Of a DNA stretch of 64,000 bases, positions 45,046 through 55,500 are shown in pieces. The DNA is from Balanoglossus misakiensis. Taxonomy: Eukaryota; Hemichordata. Position numbers and translations under genes: made by a program. The stretch is from positions 8,804,001-8,868,000 of the forward strand of contig CM082587.2 of NCBI GenBank assembly GCA_040954595.2. Reading direction: 5' to 3'. The notes below the pieces were generated by a model, which was not told the origin of the DNA, made no database searches, and worked only from the letters and a program-made list of their open reading frames with translations. Each line of letters begins with the position of its first letter. The stretch's first letter is position 1.

Positions 45046-46111
45046 TGGCAATTCCTACGCAAGTTCTTGTTTCGGGACGGAGAGGATGATACTGACAAGT
45101 GCCATGTTTTAACTGGTCAGAAGTGTCTGGACAACGGACAACGCCCAACCAGGTGTGTCTTTCGCTGAGCTGGACGTCCTTGGGGAGCCACCCGGACTGC
45201 AGACAGACGGGAGCCAGGTCCAAGCGTCAACGGCGAGGAAAATTCTCTGCAGAGTGCCAAGTGGTGAAGTCGCTGAACTGTTACCGGCCGGAACTGTTTA
45301 GTGTGAAGTGTTCATCGCGGTATACAAGGTATTGTGTGTCCAGAACTTGACAGTGTTATTCCGTGCGAACTATAGACAGTGCGCATAAATTCCGTCCGTG
45401 GCGCATAGTTTCCATCTGTGATAACTTCGGACTTGAACTTGTGGACTGGGTATTTTATTGCAAACGAACTTTCTGGTTATTCGCCGTAGAACCTGGTGTA
45501 ACGTAATGTTTGTAAATTTTTCTTAGAAATTTCAATATTGTCTATATAATGCAATGTGGTCAAAGTAGTTTTGACTTTGATTTAATTGTTGAAGTGGGCT
45601 CCATGTGGATATAAACCCCTGTTTTGTTGCCTTTAGCCTGCTTTAAACGAAAAAAATATATATATATAAATTTTATTTTCTTTCAACAGTATATTTTGGT
45701 TAAGTGCTGAAGTATAATTTTCTTTGTAAATTTCAGTTCATTATTTTCCAAACGACGTGGAAAAAAAAAATTGTCAGCACTTGTTGAAAAAAAAAAATAT
45801 TAAGTTATAAGTTAAATATTGTATATTGACTTGAGTTAGTTTATTATTGTATTAGTTATTTAGTTGTTTCATTATTATTGAGACTGTCCATGAATGGTCG
45901 TATTCATCCAAATCATACATTAGTCTCTATAGAACCTTTGGCAGTGTCTGTAAGCTATTCTATGCTTATTTCATTCCCTGTTAACGTATGTGCTATGCCA
46001 GTAGATACTGATATTATTGTTAAGATTTTCCAGTGAAATAGCTTGCATTGCATTGTATTTAACGACACGTCAGAGTCCTCCCAAATTGCCTTTCATTTTC
46101 TGGGGAAAAGA
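45046..46111 (+). other. Long retrotransposon leader (about 1.07 kb)
   Basis: No conserved frame is seen. It contains several short upstream ATG frames and A-rich runs near 45,650, 45,760 and 45,790. Such a long leader could hold packaging, splice or internal-ribosome-entry signals, but none is demonstrable by eye. Confidence 0.5.
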
Positions 46112-47536
46112 ATGGCTGTGTCCAAAATATCAATTCAAGAGCGAAGCATTTATGTGCAACACTTGCCTTTTGAATGTACAAAGAAACATTTTAGAGAATT
46201 TATCGAGTTACAGCTTGGTTTGGCCCAGGTTGATCAAATTTATATTTCTGATAAAGATTCCGCTTTTGTCATATTTGAGAATATAGAATCAGCCACAGCC
46301 GCTCTGCCAGTAATACATAAAAGCACTTTTGAAGAAAGCAAATTACGGGCAAGTCGTGTGACCACAGCCCGAGGGTTGGAACTGTGGCATTTAATTGAGG
46401 AAACCGAACAAAGTACTGGCCTAGATTACAATGAAACCAGTGATCCCAAGACATCCAAACCCAAAGCAGATGTACAGGAAATTATTAACATGTTGAGTTT
46501 ACTGTCTGAAGCAGATAGGAAAGCGGTTGCACAGGCCATATCACCTGCTCCACTGAAACCAATCGTATCAACCCCTATGCCACAGCCGATTCCATTTCCA
46601 GCATTTCCAGTACCAACTTCAGTTGCAGATTCTTCACCATTTATTATGTCTTCACCTGCCCAAGCAGCTGCTGCACAGCCAGCCAGAGCCACTACTGCTT
46701 TTCACTCGGTGGAATTCCCAAGAATAGTCGTCTTCTCTGGCAAAGGTGATGTCACTTATGAAATGTGGCGATATGAAGTTCGAGCACTACAGAGGGAGAA
46801 TGTGTTTCCGGAGACCATAATTATGCAGGCTGTTCGGAAATCCCTACGAGCGTCCGCTGCTGAAGTCCTACTACATATGGGAGAAGACATCACAGTGTCC
46901 CGATTGATGGCGAAGATGGACATGGTCTTTGGGAAAGTATTGCCACCGGAAGCAGTTTTGGAAAAATTCTATACAGCACGACAAACGAAGACAGAAAAGG
47001 TAGCAGAATGGGCCTGTCGCATCGAAGGACTTTTGGATGAACTCAGATCAGGTCAGTCCATCTCTAGTAATTCAGAAGAAACCATGCTTCGAACCAAATT
47101 CTTTTCTGGCCTGTCAGATGAGCACATTAAGAATGCAATCAGACACCGATATGATACAGGAGAAGATTATTCAGGATTGTTGCTAGCCGCAAGAAAGTTT
47201 GAAGTAAATAGGGAGACCACTACCAGGGTTCACCAAGCAACTGTTGCTGACAAGACGATGATAACCAAATTGGAGGAACTTACCAAAGGTCTGAAGAACT
47301 TAGCTGAGAAGGTTGCTGAACTAGAGAAGCGAACTTCAACATCATCAACTCCAGAGTCTACTTTTCGCCGACATGTCAACAATGAAAATGGCCGGGATCG
47401 GCGTGGCAACGATGGAACTCGCCAACCCAAACAAGTTTTCCCAGGCAACTGCTTCAAGTGTGGTGAACATGGACACAAAAAGACAGACTGTCCTTTAAAT
47501 GGGGAGCGACCAGGCATCCGGAGGGACATGCGCTAG
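46112..47536 (+). CDS. Gag with N-terminal RRM-like domain and zinc knuckle
   Basis: 474 residues. The ATG at 46,112 is the first Met of the open frame and has a good context (A at -3, G at +4). Residues about 12-82 look like an RNA-recognition motif: RNP2-like SIYVQHLPF, then RNP1-like DSAFVIFEN, with a basic end. A Pro/Ala-rich linker follows. From about residue 215 comes a Gag capsid-like region (FSGKGDVTYEMWRYEVRALQ, AVRKSLRASAAEVLLHMG, KTEKVAEWACRIEGLLDEL, TKFFSGLSDEHIKNAIRH). A coiled coil (LEELTKGLKNLAEKVAELEK) precedes a CCHC knuckle, CFKCGEHGHKKTDC (residues 447-460), for RNA packaging. The RRM-like plus capsid order recalls PNMA proteins, which derive from Ty3/gypsy Gag; that relation is an inference. 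The stop is TAG at 47,534. Confidence 0.88.
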   Translation: MAVSKISIQERSIYVQHLPFECTKKHFREFIELQLGLAQVDQIYISDKDSAFVIFENIESATAALPVIHKSTFEESKLRASRVTTARGLELWHLIEETEQSTGLDYNETSDPKTSKPKADVQEIINMLSLLSEADRKAVAQAISPAPLKPIVSTPMPQPIPFPAFPVPTSVADSSPFIMSSPAQAAAAQPARATTAFHSVEFPRIVVFSGKGDVTYEMWRYEVRALQRENVFPETIIMQAVRKSLRASAAEVLLHMGEDITVSRLMAKMDMVFGKVLPPEAVLEKFYTARQTKTEKVAEWACRIEGLLDELRSGQSISSNSEETMLRTKFFSGLSDEHIKNAIRHRYDTGEDYSGLLLAARKFEVNRETTTRVHQATVADKTMITKLEELTKGLKNLAEKVAELEKRTSTSSTPESTFRRHVNNENGRDRRGNDGTRQPKQVFPGNCFKCGEHGHKKTDCPLNGERPGIRRDMR

Positions 47537-50500
47537 GTCGGAACGGTAACAGTCCCTCTAATGTTATTGATTCGTTAATAGGCCACGCCAATGAAACTGA
47601 GATTGTGTTGGAAGGATCCTCGTGTATTGCGCTGATAGACACCGGGTCCATGGTATCTACTGTTGCTGACACTTTTAACAGAGAGAAGCTACAGAAACCA
47701 ATTCATGACCTGAACAACTTGGTGAAGGTAGAAGGGGCTAGTGGTACAGAAGTTCCTTACCTTGGTTATATTGAAGTTGAAGTGAAATTCCCAGATAGCC
47801 ATGGACAAGAGATGTCTAAAGATATATTATTGCTTGTTGTTGAAGACACGGAATATAATCAGATGGTTCCAGTTGTGATAGGCACAAATGTTCTCCAACA
47901 TTTTGTGGATGAAGATACACAGTACAATACAGACCTATCCTCAGTATGGAGACTAGCATACCAAGCGACTATGCACCGGCAGAGGGCCGAAGGTAGGACA
48001 TTTACAGTTACCACTACTAAACCCACAACCATTGGACCATACGAACGCACAGTCATCCATGGATTTTGCAGAGTGGACCTAAGAAATTGTCAATCAGTAG
48101 TTGTGGTGGAACCAGAAAATGACAGACTTTTACCTGGTGGTTTACTTGTTACTCCAGCCGTGTTGAAGTTAGAGCCTCGTGGTAATTCGTGTCGAATCCC
48201 AGTAATGGTGACCAACTATGGAGCACGTGCTGTCACAGTTCCCCCTAAAAGCACCCTATGTAACATGAACTTAGCATCTAATGTCTCACAGCCTTTAGAT
48301 CCATATGGAGATGATATTGATACAAACTCAGATGGGACCACCTCACCAAAAGTACCCGATTGGCTGATAAAAGACCTGGGATTACAAGAGGCAGATACAG
48401 AATTAACAGAAATCCAGAAAGACCAAGCCTTGGCTACCATTGGTAAATGGCAAACCGTGTTCTCTACAGGTGAGAGAGATTTGGGACACACAACATTGGT
48501 AACACATTCGATAAAGTTAACGGATGAAACCCCCTTTAAAGATAAATACCGTCGAATCCCTATGGGTATGTACGAAGAATTGCAACAGTACCTGCAAGAT
48601 ATGCTACAGAGTGGTGTGATTAGAGAATCAAACAGCCCGTGGTCCTCAAATGTTGTATGTGTCAGAAAACCTGATGGGAAGCTGAGGGTGTGTATTGATT
48701 ATAGACGTCTCAACGCCAAAACCATTAAAGACGCTTACGCATTACCCCGGGTATTGGATACGCTTGATAACCTTAGTAACGCCGAGTGGTTTTCATCGCT
48801 TGATCTACGGTCTGGATATTACCAAGTAGAGATGGCGGAAGACGACAAAGCGAAGACAGCTTTCACGGTGGGAAACTTCGGCTTATTTGAATTCAACCGT
48901 ATGTCTATGGGTCTGACCAACGCACCTGCAACTTTCCAGCGTCTCATGGAGAAGTGTTTTGGAGAATTGGCGTTCAGAGAATGTTGTGTGTATTTAGATG
49001 ACATCATAGTATTTTCGAAGACTTTTGAAGACCACCTCAATAGATTGGAGCGGGTATTCCAGCGGCTGGCATCACATGGATTAAAGTTGAAGGCAACGAA
49101 ATGTGTTTTATTCCAGAAGAAGGTGAAATATCTTGGACACGTGGTATCAGCCGACGGAATTACAACGGACCCAGACAAGGTAGCAGCTCTGAAGGAATGG
49201 CCAATACCCACTACTGTAACAGAACTGAGAAGATTTCTTGGATTTGCAGGGTATTACAGGAGATTTATCCAAAGCTACAGTAATATTGCCAAGCCACTTA
49301 ACGACTTGCTGTGTGGACGTCAGTCAAGGAATAAGGCGGGAAAATTTGAAAAACTCCAGTGGGGACAACAGGAACAACAAGCTTTCGACACTCTGAGGAA
49401 GAGCCTAATGTCGTCACCAATACTAGCCTTTGCTGACTACTCACTTCCATTTGAAATACATACTGATGCAAGTTCCACATGTCTGGGAGCAGTGCTGTAT
49501 CAACGCCAGAAAGGTATTCTCAGAGTAATTGCCTATGCAAGTAGAGGAATCACCAAGTCTGAAAGTAATTATCCAGCTCATAAATTAGAATTTTTGGCAC
49601 TGAAATGGGCCGTCACCAAGAAGTTCAACGACTACCTGTATGGAAGCAAATTCACTGTGTTTACAGACAACAACCCTTTGACGTATGTGTTAACTTCTGC
49701 GAAACTGGATGCGGTGGGACACAGATGGTTGTCAGACTTGTCATTGTACGACTTCTCTATTGTTTACCGGAGTGGTAAGAAGAATATAGAGGCTGACGCT
49801 TTGTCTAGGATTCCATGGAATAGAGAGAATCCAGAGACGGAAACCAATCTGGGAGCCGATGTAGTCCAGGCGCTTTGTCGAGCAACAGAAGGTCCATACG
49901 TAACTTCATTCGGAATGGTAGCAGATGAGGACAGACCTGCAGTAGTTCAAGGTGGGGATGATGTGTTCTGGAAGACGGAGCAGTCCAAAGATTCAATAAT
50001 ACGGTATGTGACTGATCAGCTTGAAAAGGACCACAAACCACTTATGAGAGATCATACAGGAGATATCAGACTACTTATACGAGATTGGAAACGCCTTGTT
50101 CTGAAGAATGGAGTCCTATACAGGAAATGCTTCATCGATGATATACAATATTTGCAACTTGTCTTACCAGTACACCATAGAAAAGATGTCCTGGAGGAAC
50201 TACATGATAAACTTGGACACTTTGGCCAAGATAAAACCCTGGATCTGGTACGACGAAGATTCTACTGGCCTAGGATGTCGATGGATGTTCAAAAGAAAGT
50301 GGAACATTGTTTACCATGCATTCGCAGGAAAAGTTCAACTTCCTTACCCAGAACTCCCTTGGTTAATATTCACACATCACAACCGATGGAAATGGTGTGC
50401 ATCGACTTTCTCCATATACCAACACCAGATCAAGGATATAGCAACATATTAGTGATGACGGACCATTTCACTCGATACGCTATAGCAGTACCTACAAAGA

Positions 50501-51753
50501 ACCAGTCTGCCAAAACAACTGCCAAAGCATTGTTTGAACATTTGATTTTGCATTATGGGTTCCCAGGACGATTACACAGTGACCAGGGGCGAAACTTTGA
50601 GTCGTCTACAATTCAGGAACTTTGCCGAATAGCAAATATTAAGAAGTCCAGGACCACTCCATACCACCCCCAGGGAAATGGAATGTGCGAACGATTTAAT
50701 AAGACGTTATTACAGATGCTGGGAACTATGAATGAAGACAACAAAACAAGATGGGCTTCACATGTCAATACGATGGTTCATGCCTATAATTCTACAAAGC
50801 ATGAAAGCACCGGATATTCACCTTTCTTTTTGATGTTTGGTCGTGAACCAAGACTGCCTATAGATGTATCTGGACATGCAGACCAGACCAACCTAGAATA
50901 TGGTGGAACAGTTTCAGATTATGTGACGAAACTTGCCGAACGGTTGGATTACGCCTATAAAGTAGCAACGGAACGGTCTGTTAAGTCTGGTGAACGGCAG
51001 AAGAAGTCATATGATAGAAAAGTGAAGGTGGCCATAATACAACCTGGTGATACTGTGTTGGTGAAGAATACAGGACCTAAAGACAATTACAAATTGGCAG
51101 ACCAATGGGAAAAGGATCCATATACAGTGATTTCACAGCCCATAGAAGACATTCCAGTATACGTGGTACAAAAACAAGTTAAGGGTGGAAGGAAGCGGAC
51201 ACTACATAGAAATTTGCTACTCCCAATACCAATAATTCCGGACGAACTGGATGACGATGTTAACACCAAGATGACGCAGCGTGATGTTAAGCAGAGTGTA
51301 CCGGGTGTTATCAACAATGCTACCCAGGATGCAGTGGACGAAGAGGATGACGGCATTGGTAAATTGCAATTCGTGTCAACTATCAACTTGCCAACAGAAC
51401 ACAATGCTCTTAATCCTACTGCTGCAGAATTCATCCCATCCAGAAGAGAAAGTTCCCTGATGGACAACCCCACAAGTATGGTTAATCCGGATGGACCTTC
51501 TCAAGTACTTACCTCAGATTTCTCGAATCATATTTTGCAAAGTACGGATGGTTGGTCATCGAGCGATCCAGATGGTATCACTCCTGCTACAACCAACATC
51601 AGTCCTGACTCCAGTAGTAGTACTCAACCTGAACCACGCTATCCTACACGACAGAGACGACCTCCAGATAGATATAGTCCCGAACAATGGAATCTAAAAC
51701 AGTTTGCTCATACGACTTTATCGTCTATACCATTTATTAATTGCCACTATTAA
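47467..51753 (+). CDS. Pol: protease, reverse transcriptase, RNase H, integrase
   Basis: The frame is -1 relative to gag and open from 47,467, overlapping gag by 70 nt; there is no usable ATG at its start. Counting from codon 47,605: protease ALIDTGS (Asp12); RT with FNRMSMGLTNAPATFQ and catalytic YLDD (463-466); RNase H beginning HTDASS (Asp621) with TDNNPLTYVL; integrase zinc finger (HDKLGHF...CLPCIRRK) and catalytic Asp934, Asp993 and Glu1029 (D,D-35-E). A GPY/F-like module (WEKDPYTV) follows and the C-terminus ends in a basic RYPTRQRRPPDRY segment. No chromodomain is visible. All catalytic residues are present, so the enzyme set appears intact. Confidence 0.95.
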   Translation, partial: TWTQKDRLSFKWGATRHPEGHALGRNGNSPSNVIDSLIGHANETEIVLEGSSCIALIDTGSMVSTVADTFNREKLQKPIHDLNNLVKVEGASGTEVPYLGYIEVEVKFPDSHGQEMSKDILLLVVEDTEYNQMVPVVIGTNVLQHFVDEDTQYNTDLSSVWRLAYQATMHRQRAEGRTFTVTTTKPTTIGPYERTVIHGFCRVDLRNCQSVVVVEPENDRLLPGGLLVTPAVLKLEPRGNSCRIPVMVTNYGARAVTVPPKSTLCNMNLASNVSQPLDPYGDDIDTNSDGTTSPKVPDWLIKDLGLQEADTELTEIQKDQALATIGKWQTVFSTGERDLGHTTLVTHSIKLTDETPFKDKYRRIPMGMYEELQQYLQDMLQSGVIRESNSPWSSNVVCVRKPDGKLRVCIDYRRLNAKTIKDAYALPRVLDTLDNLSNAEWFSSLDLRSGYYQVEMAEDDKAKTAFTVGNFGLFEFNRMSMGLTNAPATFQRLMEKCFGELAFRECCVYLDDIIVFSKTFEDHLNRLERVFQRLASHGLKLKATKCVLFQKKVKYLGHVVSADGITTDPDKVAALKEWPIPTTVTELRRFLGFAGYYRRFIQSYSNIAKPLNDLLCGRQSRNKAGKFEKLQWGQQEQQAFDTLRKSLMSSPILAFADYSLPFEIHTDASSTCLGAVLYQRQKGILRVIAYASRGITKSESNYPAHKLEFLALKWAVTKKFNDYLYGSKFTVFTDNNPLTYVLTSAKLDAVGHRWLSDLSLYDFSIVYRSGKKNIEADALSRIPWNRENPETETNLGADVVQALCRATEGPYVTSFGMVADEDRPAVVQGGDDVFWKTEQSKDSIIRYVTDQLEKDHKPLMRDHTGDIRLLIRDWKRLVLKNGVLYRKCFIDDIQYLQLVLPVHHRKDVLEELHDKLGHFGQDKTLDLVRRRFYWPRMSMDVQKKVEHCLPCIRRKSSTSLPRTPLVNIHTSQPMEMVCIDFLHIPTPDQGYSNILVMTDHFTRYAIAVPTKNQSAKTTAKALFEHLILHYGFPGRLHSDQGRNFESSTIQELCRIANIKKSRTTPYHPQGNGMCERFNKTLLQMLGTMNEDNKTRWASHVNTMVHAYNSTKHESTGYSPFFLMFGREPRLPIDVSGHADQTNLEYGGTVSDYVTKLAERLDYAYKVATERSVKSGERQKKSYDRKVKVAIIQPGDTVLVKNTGPKDNYKLADQWEKDPYTVISQPIEDIPVYVVQKQVKGGRKRTLHRNLLLPIPIIPDELDDDVNTKMTQRDVKQSVPGVINNATQDAVDEEDDGIGKLQFVSTINLPTEHNALNPTAAEFIPSRRESSLMDNPTSMVNPDGPSQVLTSDFSNHILQSTDGWSSSDPDGITPATTNISPDSSSSTQPEPRYPTRQRRPPDRYSPEQWNLKQFAHTTLSSIPFINCHY
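47494..47541 (+). other. Probable -1 programmed frameshift site between gag and pol
   Basis: T TTA AAT at 47,494-47,500 is in the correct gag frame for an X XXY YYZ slippery heptamer. Pol lies in the -1 frame and is open here. Downstream, CGACC (47,507-47,511) can pair with GGTCG (47,536-47,540), and GAGCG with CGCT, giving possible alternative stems around the gag stop. CACAAAAAG slightly upstream is a poorer heptamer. Confidence 0.6.
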
Positions 51754-51781
51754 TCAAATATCTTTAACTTACTTTAAATGA

Positions 51782-51812
51782 CGAGGACGCCATTTCTCCT
51801 CGCAGGGGTGCG
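51782..51812 (+). other. Stem-loop and short purine tract before 3' LTR
   Basis: CGAGGA/TCCTCG forms a small stem at 51,782-51,802. It is followed by CAGGGGTGCG directly before the LTR. The G-rich stretch is in the position of the plus-strand primer (polypurine tract) but is short and imperfect. Confidence 0.5.
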
Positions 51813-52453
51813 TGTAACGGCCTTGTTGATCCATTGAATTTGTATACATGTATATCTGTATGTATGTTATACCTGTATCTTATAGTAATTAGTTATTCAA
51901 TTATTCATATGACGTAATAGTACTTACCTTCAATTGGTTGATCTTAATTATATGCAAACCACCTGGAAGTTTCATTTGACCAATGAACACAAGCTAATCT
52001 GGCACTATGATGTAATTGCTGATATAAAAGGACATGGTGCATAAAATTGGTCAGTTCACCTCTGTAGCCAGACCGGCCACACACGTTGGAACTGACATGT
52101 ATTTGTTCCATTTCAGGTTAGTTTCCTTGTACCTTACCTGTTGCTTGAAGCTTTGTATTTTGGTGCATTCTACCGACTCATTTCAGCACAAGTAATTGGT
52201 GTCGTTAACTTGCGTCAATTTTCCAATTGTATGTCTATATTTTTCACTTGAATGAATTTTGGTGTATTCTGTTGGAGGTGAACTCCCATACATGTGTGTA
52301 ATTTAGAGTTCACCTCTGTAGCCAGACCGGCCACACACGTTGGAACTGACATGTATTTGTTCCATTTCAGTTATTAAATGTAAGGCCTATGTCTTTGTTA
52401 CCCGTAACCTGTTTGGTGTGAATATGTTGGAATGAACGGCGACAACCGTGACA
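51813..52453 (+). repeat. 3' LTR, 641 bp
   Basis: It has the same length as the 5' LTR and I see no difference along it, including both 64-nt internal copies. It is followed by the ATTC target duplication at 52,454-52,457. Confidence 0.93.
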
Positions 52454-52457
52454 ATTC

Positions 52458-53520
52458 TATTGTAATTCTAGTTCCAAATGATGTCACACTTTCTCGATTT
52501 TTGTCAAACTGATGACGGGCTGCAATATTCGCTTCTCCAACTTTCGGCCCATAGTCCTCTATCAGTCTTAGCCCGCGTGATATTGTCTTCTTTTACACGA
52601 GATTACTCATTTGTTCTCTGACTGTATCTGTTGGCCTTGTTTTATCTTCATTCTACCAAATTTAATAAAATTTTCTTTGTCGAAGGTGCGTGTTTGACTT
52701 TCATCGTAAAACTCGCATTTTCATGAAATGAGTGGAGAACTCTGACCACAATCAAACCGGCTGTTTCGTTCCTTGTCACAGTTTGAACTCTTGGCCTTTA
52801 ATATAGTCAATTAGAAAGGGAGTAGTATGGTTAGCACTGTTATTTGTTATTGCGGATATCGTTGAATAAATATACAAGCGCTCAACAACAACGATAAATA
52901 CCCAAATGCGCCACCCCCTTATCATCGTACCATATTTAGATGCAAATATTCAAGGATAGATGTTATCATGCTGTGCGCATCATCGCCATATTACACATAT
53001 ACGAGTCTGTTCAAAACAATTGGTTTGATGGTGCACAGGTTGGTAATAGGATTATGATTCCAAAGATGAAGGTTATACCTCAAAAGGGCGACTTCAAGTG
53101 TGCAAATTTATAGACAAATTGTAATTTAGCACTTCATCATAACAGTTGCTTTCAACATAACTAATGCTAAAAGTTTATCAGCAGAATGTCAACAGAGATC
53201 AATTATACACTCCATCGATCGATGATGTAAAGCTACTTGCACAATGTCAATCGTATGGGGTCACACAGGGACCATTAAGACGGTTCTGAAACGTCACAAA
53301 TCAACTACTGGCAGAAATTATTATGTGTGAACGGTTTAAGTGGTCATGAAACATCTCAGATTTGAGACGGCTTTCCCGGCCAGACCTGAGCCGGTGTAAG
53401 GATTAAGACCTCTGCGCAACCCATTGTCTATGGCACCGAGCCTCAGCGCCTATACAACTTTGTGTGTGTGGCTCCATCTTTACAAAAGGCAAATAGTGTC
53501 TCTGAACCGTCTCTATTTTT
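52458..53520. other. No supported gene
   Basis: Non-coding DNA between the gypsy element and the next repeat. No splice-bounded exon of the minus-strand receptor gene could be recognised here. Confidence 0.5.
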
Positions 53521-54110
53521 AGGTCCCATTGGTATATACCATGGGACCTTATGGGAGCGGTTGCGTCTGTATGTATGGATGGATGGATGTATGGATGGAT
53601 GTATGTCTGTATGTCCGTCCACATCAAAAACTTGAAAACCGCTGCGTGTATCACCTTGATATTTGGTGTGCAGATGCAGGCTGGGCTGTGGATGGGAGTT
53701 TGTTCAAATGAAGGTGTCATCGCCAAAAATATGCAAATTAGCTGGGAAAATGTGAATTTGTTCAAAACTCAGTAACTCAAGTAGTACTGGTCAGATTGCT
53801 TTGCAAAGTGGTGTGTATTTACTTTATTGAGTTGGCAGGAAGTTCCCGGTGTGATTGATTTACACAGCAAATTCCTTGATTGATTACATAACTGGCTAAG
53901 TTTTAAAGAGGCCAGCTGTTCTATTTAGTGTATGTACAGTACATATGCCATTGGCAGCTTGTGGGCCAGTGCTTGCCCATTGATCTCTCGCTATGTGTGT
54001 GTGTGTCTGTCTGTATGGCCATGTACTCCGGTGTAGACTTTTTCTTGTGTAATAACTCAATGGGACCGCCGTGTCCTTGACGCGATTTTTTTACCACTGT
54101 GACCGTGGTA
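53521..54110 (+). repeat. Hairpin-headed dispersed repeat, copy 3
   Basis: The head AGGTCCCATTGGTATATACC followed by ATGGGACCT is an imperfect hairpin. ATGG words, CGTCCACATCAAAAACTTGA, and near 54,056 TCAATGGGACC...CGTGTCCTTGACGC follow. The last word is shared with 39,590 and probably marks the 3' part of the family. Confidence 0.65.
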
Positions 54111-54232
54111 TCATTGAGCTTGACGTTGTGTTTGCTGACTGTGTGCTTTGTTGATAAATGCATTGACCTTAACCATTGATAACTAATGGCAACGTAGAGT
54201 AGGAACCAGGTGTGGTGCCTTCTGGCTGACCT

Positions 54233-54288
54233 TAGACTATAGATTGCTTATTTAGATCAAGTAGACTATAGATTGCTTATTTTGATCA
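54233..54288. repeat. 29-bp tandem duplication
   Basis: TAGACTATAGATTGCTTATT occurs at 54,233 and again at 54,262 with near-identical continuation. Confidence 0.75.
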
Positions 54289-54408
54289 CTACTTGTAACA
54301 TCAGAGTCGTAAACAACTTGTAAATTGAGTGATATATTTGAGGCAACTGAAATTAACTAGCTTAGAATAGCTTCAGTGGGGAAAAGTTGTTCTCTTGACA
54401 CGGTCCAT

Positions 54409-54574
54409 TACAGTCAAACCCCTGTTAATGGCCACCCCTATATAGTGGCCACTTTGTTACAGTCCCTGTGTAATTTAGATGTGCATTAATTAAACTCTAT
54501 ATAAAGACCACCTGTCTGTAAAGGTCAGTTTAGGCAAGTCCCTTGACTGGCCGCTGTAGACAGGTTCGACTGTA
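54409..54574. mobile_element. MITE with TACAGTC inverted ends, 166 bp
   Basis: The left end TACAGTCAAACCCCTGTTAA is mirrored at the right by CTGTAGACAGGTTCGACTGT then A, imperfectly. GGCCAC words repeat inside. Ends at TA suggest Tc1/mariner-type targeting. No ORF is present. Confidence 0.65.
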
Positions 54575-55119
54575 TATCGATGTATATGAGATCCAACATG
54601 TGAACTTTGATGAACCTGAAACCGGCCTCCGAAACCGGCCTCCCTGTAACATAATGAAACTTTTTCTAATATCATTTTTTCAGTGGAGCAATCCTGACAA
54701 ATGCACATAGGGGAAACATATGGCCATTACCTGAAAGAAGTAGATGCTCTCCATATCTTTACCTCTCCAACTGTCAGGCAATCCAGTGTAACTTAACAGG
54801 AAATGGTGTAGATGCAGTATTTCTGTTATCGCCTTCAGGATAAATGAACCGATCAAATTCTTGTGAATCGATATTCGAGTACTCGAAAGACACCTAACAA
54901 AGGAAAGAAAACAGGTAAGTTATTGGTAGTTCTAAGAGAAGGCTACAGACAATAGGGATTTCGGACCAAAACCTCATATTTTATTTAAAAAATAGAGTCT
55001 TTCTCGTTTATGATGAAAACGAACGACTCTTAAAACACGAATGAATATGTGCAAATAAAACAAATTAACCATTATGCGCACACTCTTGTGCACATGAGGG
55101 CTAAATAAATGCTGATATA

Positions 55120-55270
55120 TTATAGAAATAATGGACGACGCCCTGACCATTAACGTTTGTTTATGGGCAAGGGCGAGGGGAAAGCCAAAAATTCATGGGC
55201 GAGGCTTCCGAGCCCGCGCCCATAATCAAACATTAATGGTCTGGGCGGAGTCGGTTATTTCCATTATAAT
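55120..55270. mobile_element. Inverted-repeat element, about 150 bp
   Basis: GACCATTAACGTTTGTTTAT on the left pairs with ATAATCAAACATTAATGGTC on the right. Outer parts GAAATAATGGACGACGCCC and GGGCGGAGTCGGTTATTTCC also pair imperfectly. No ORF is present. Confidence 0.6.
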
Positions 55271-55500
55271 TTACCAACGAACTCAAGAAAACCGTCAAAA
55301 TTTAAGAAAATGTCCCACGCAAAAGACTATAGGGCCCCGGAACTTGTGTTACGCAAAATGTAGTATTCACTGAACTGTATGCTAATATTACTATTCAGAT
55401 TTACGGGCATGTAAACAAACCATTACTGAGTATTTGTGGTCAGTGACGTCGTTCATCTCGACCAATTAAAATGCGGCACACAGGCCATGGTAATATAATG

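Larger units (their letters stand above)
44384..52453 (+). mobile_element. Complete Ty3/gypsy LTR retrotransposon, 8,070 bp
   Basis: Two 641-bp direct LTRs that I read as identical, a 4-bp target duplication, a primer-binding site, a gag frame and a pol frame with protease, RT, RNase H and integrase in that order are all present without inactivating stops. LTR identity implies very recent insertion. There is no envelope-like frame. The order PR-RT-RH-IN places it in Ty3/gypsy (Metaviridae). Gag carries an RRM-like N-terminus and a zinc knuckle. Confidence 0.95.

Noticed and set aside
45099-45350. 83-codon frame in the gypsy leader
   Set aside because: It lies between primer-binding site and gag, has no known motif and is not needed to explain the element; treated as leader sequence.
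47859-51473. Several minus-strand frames of 60-130 codons under pol
   Set aside because: They are antisense shadows of the pol coding sequence.
53551-53775. Met/Asp/Gly/Trp-rich frames (MDGWMDGWM)
   Set aside because: They arise from ATGG microsatellite in the hairpin-headed repeat; the same happens at 38.4 kb.
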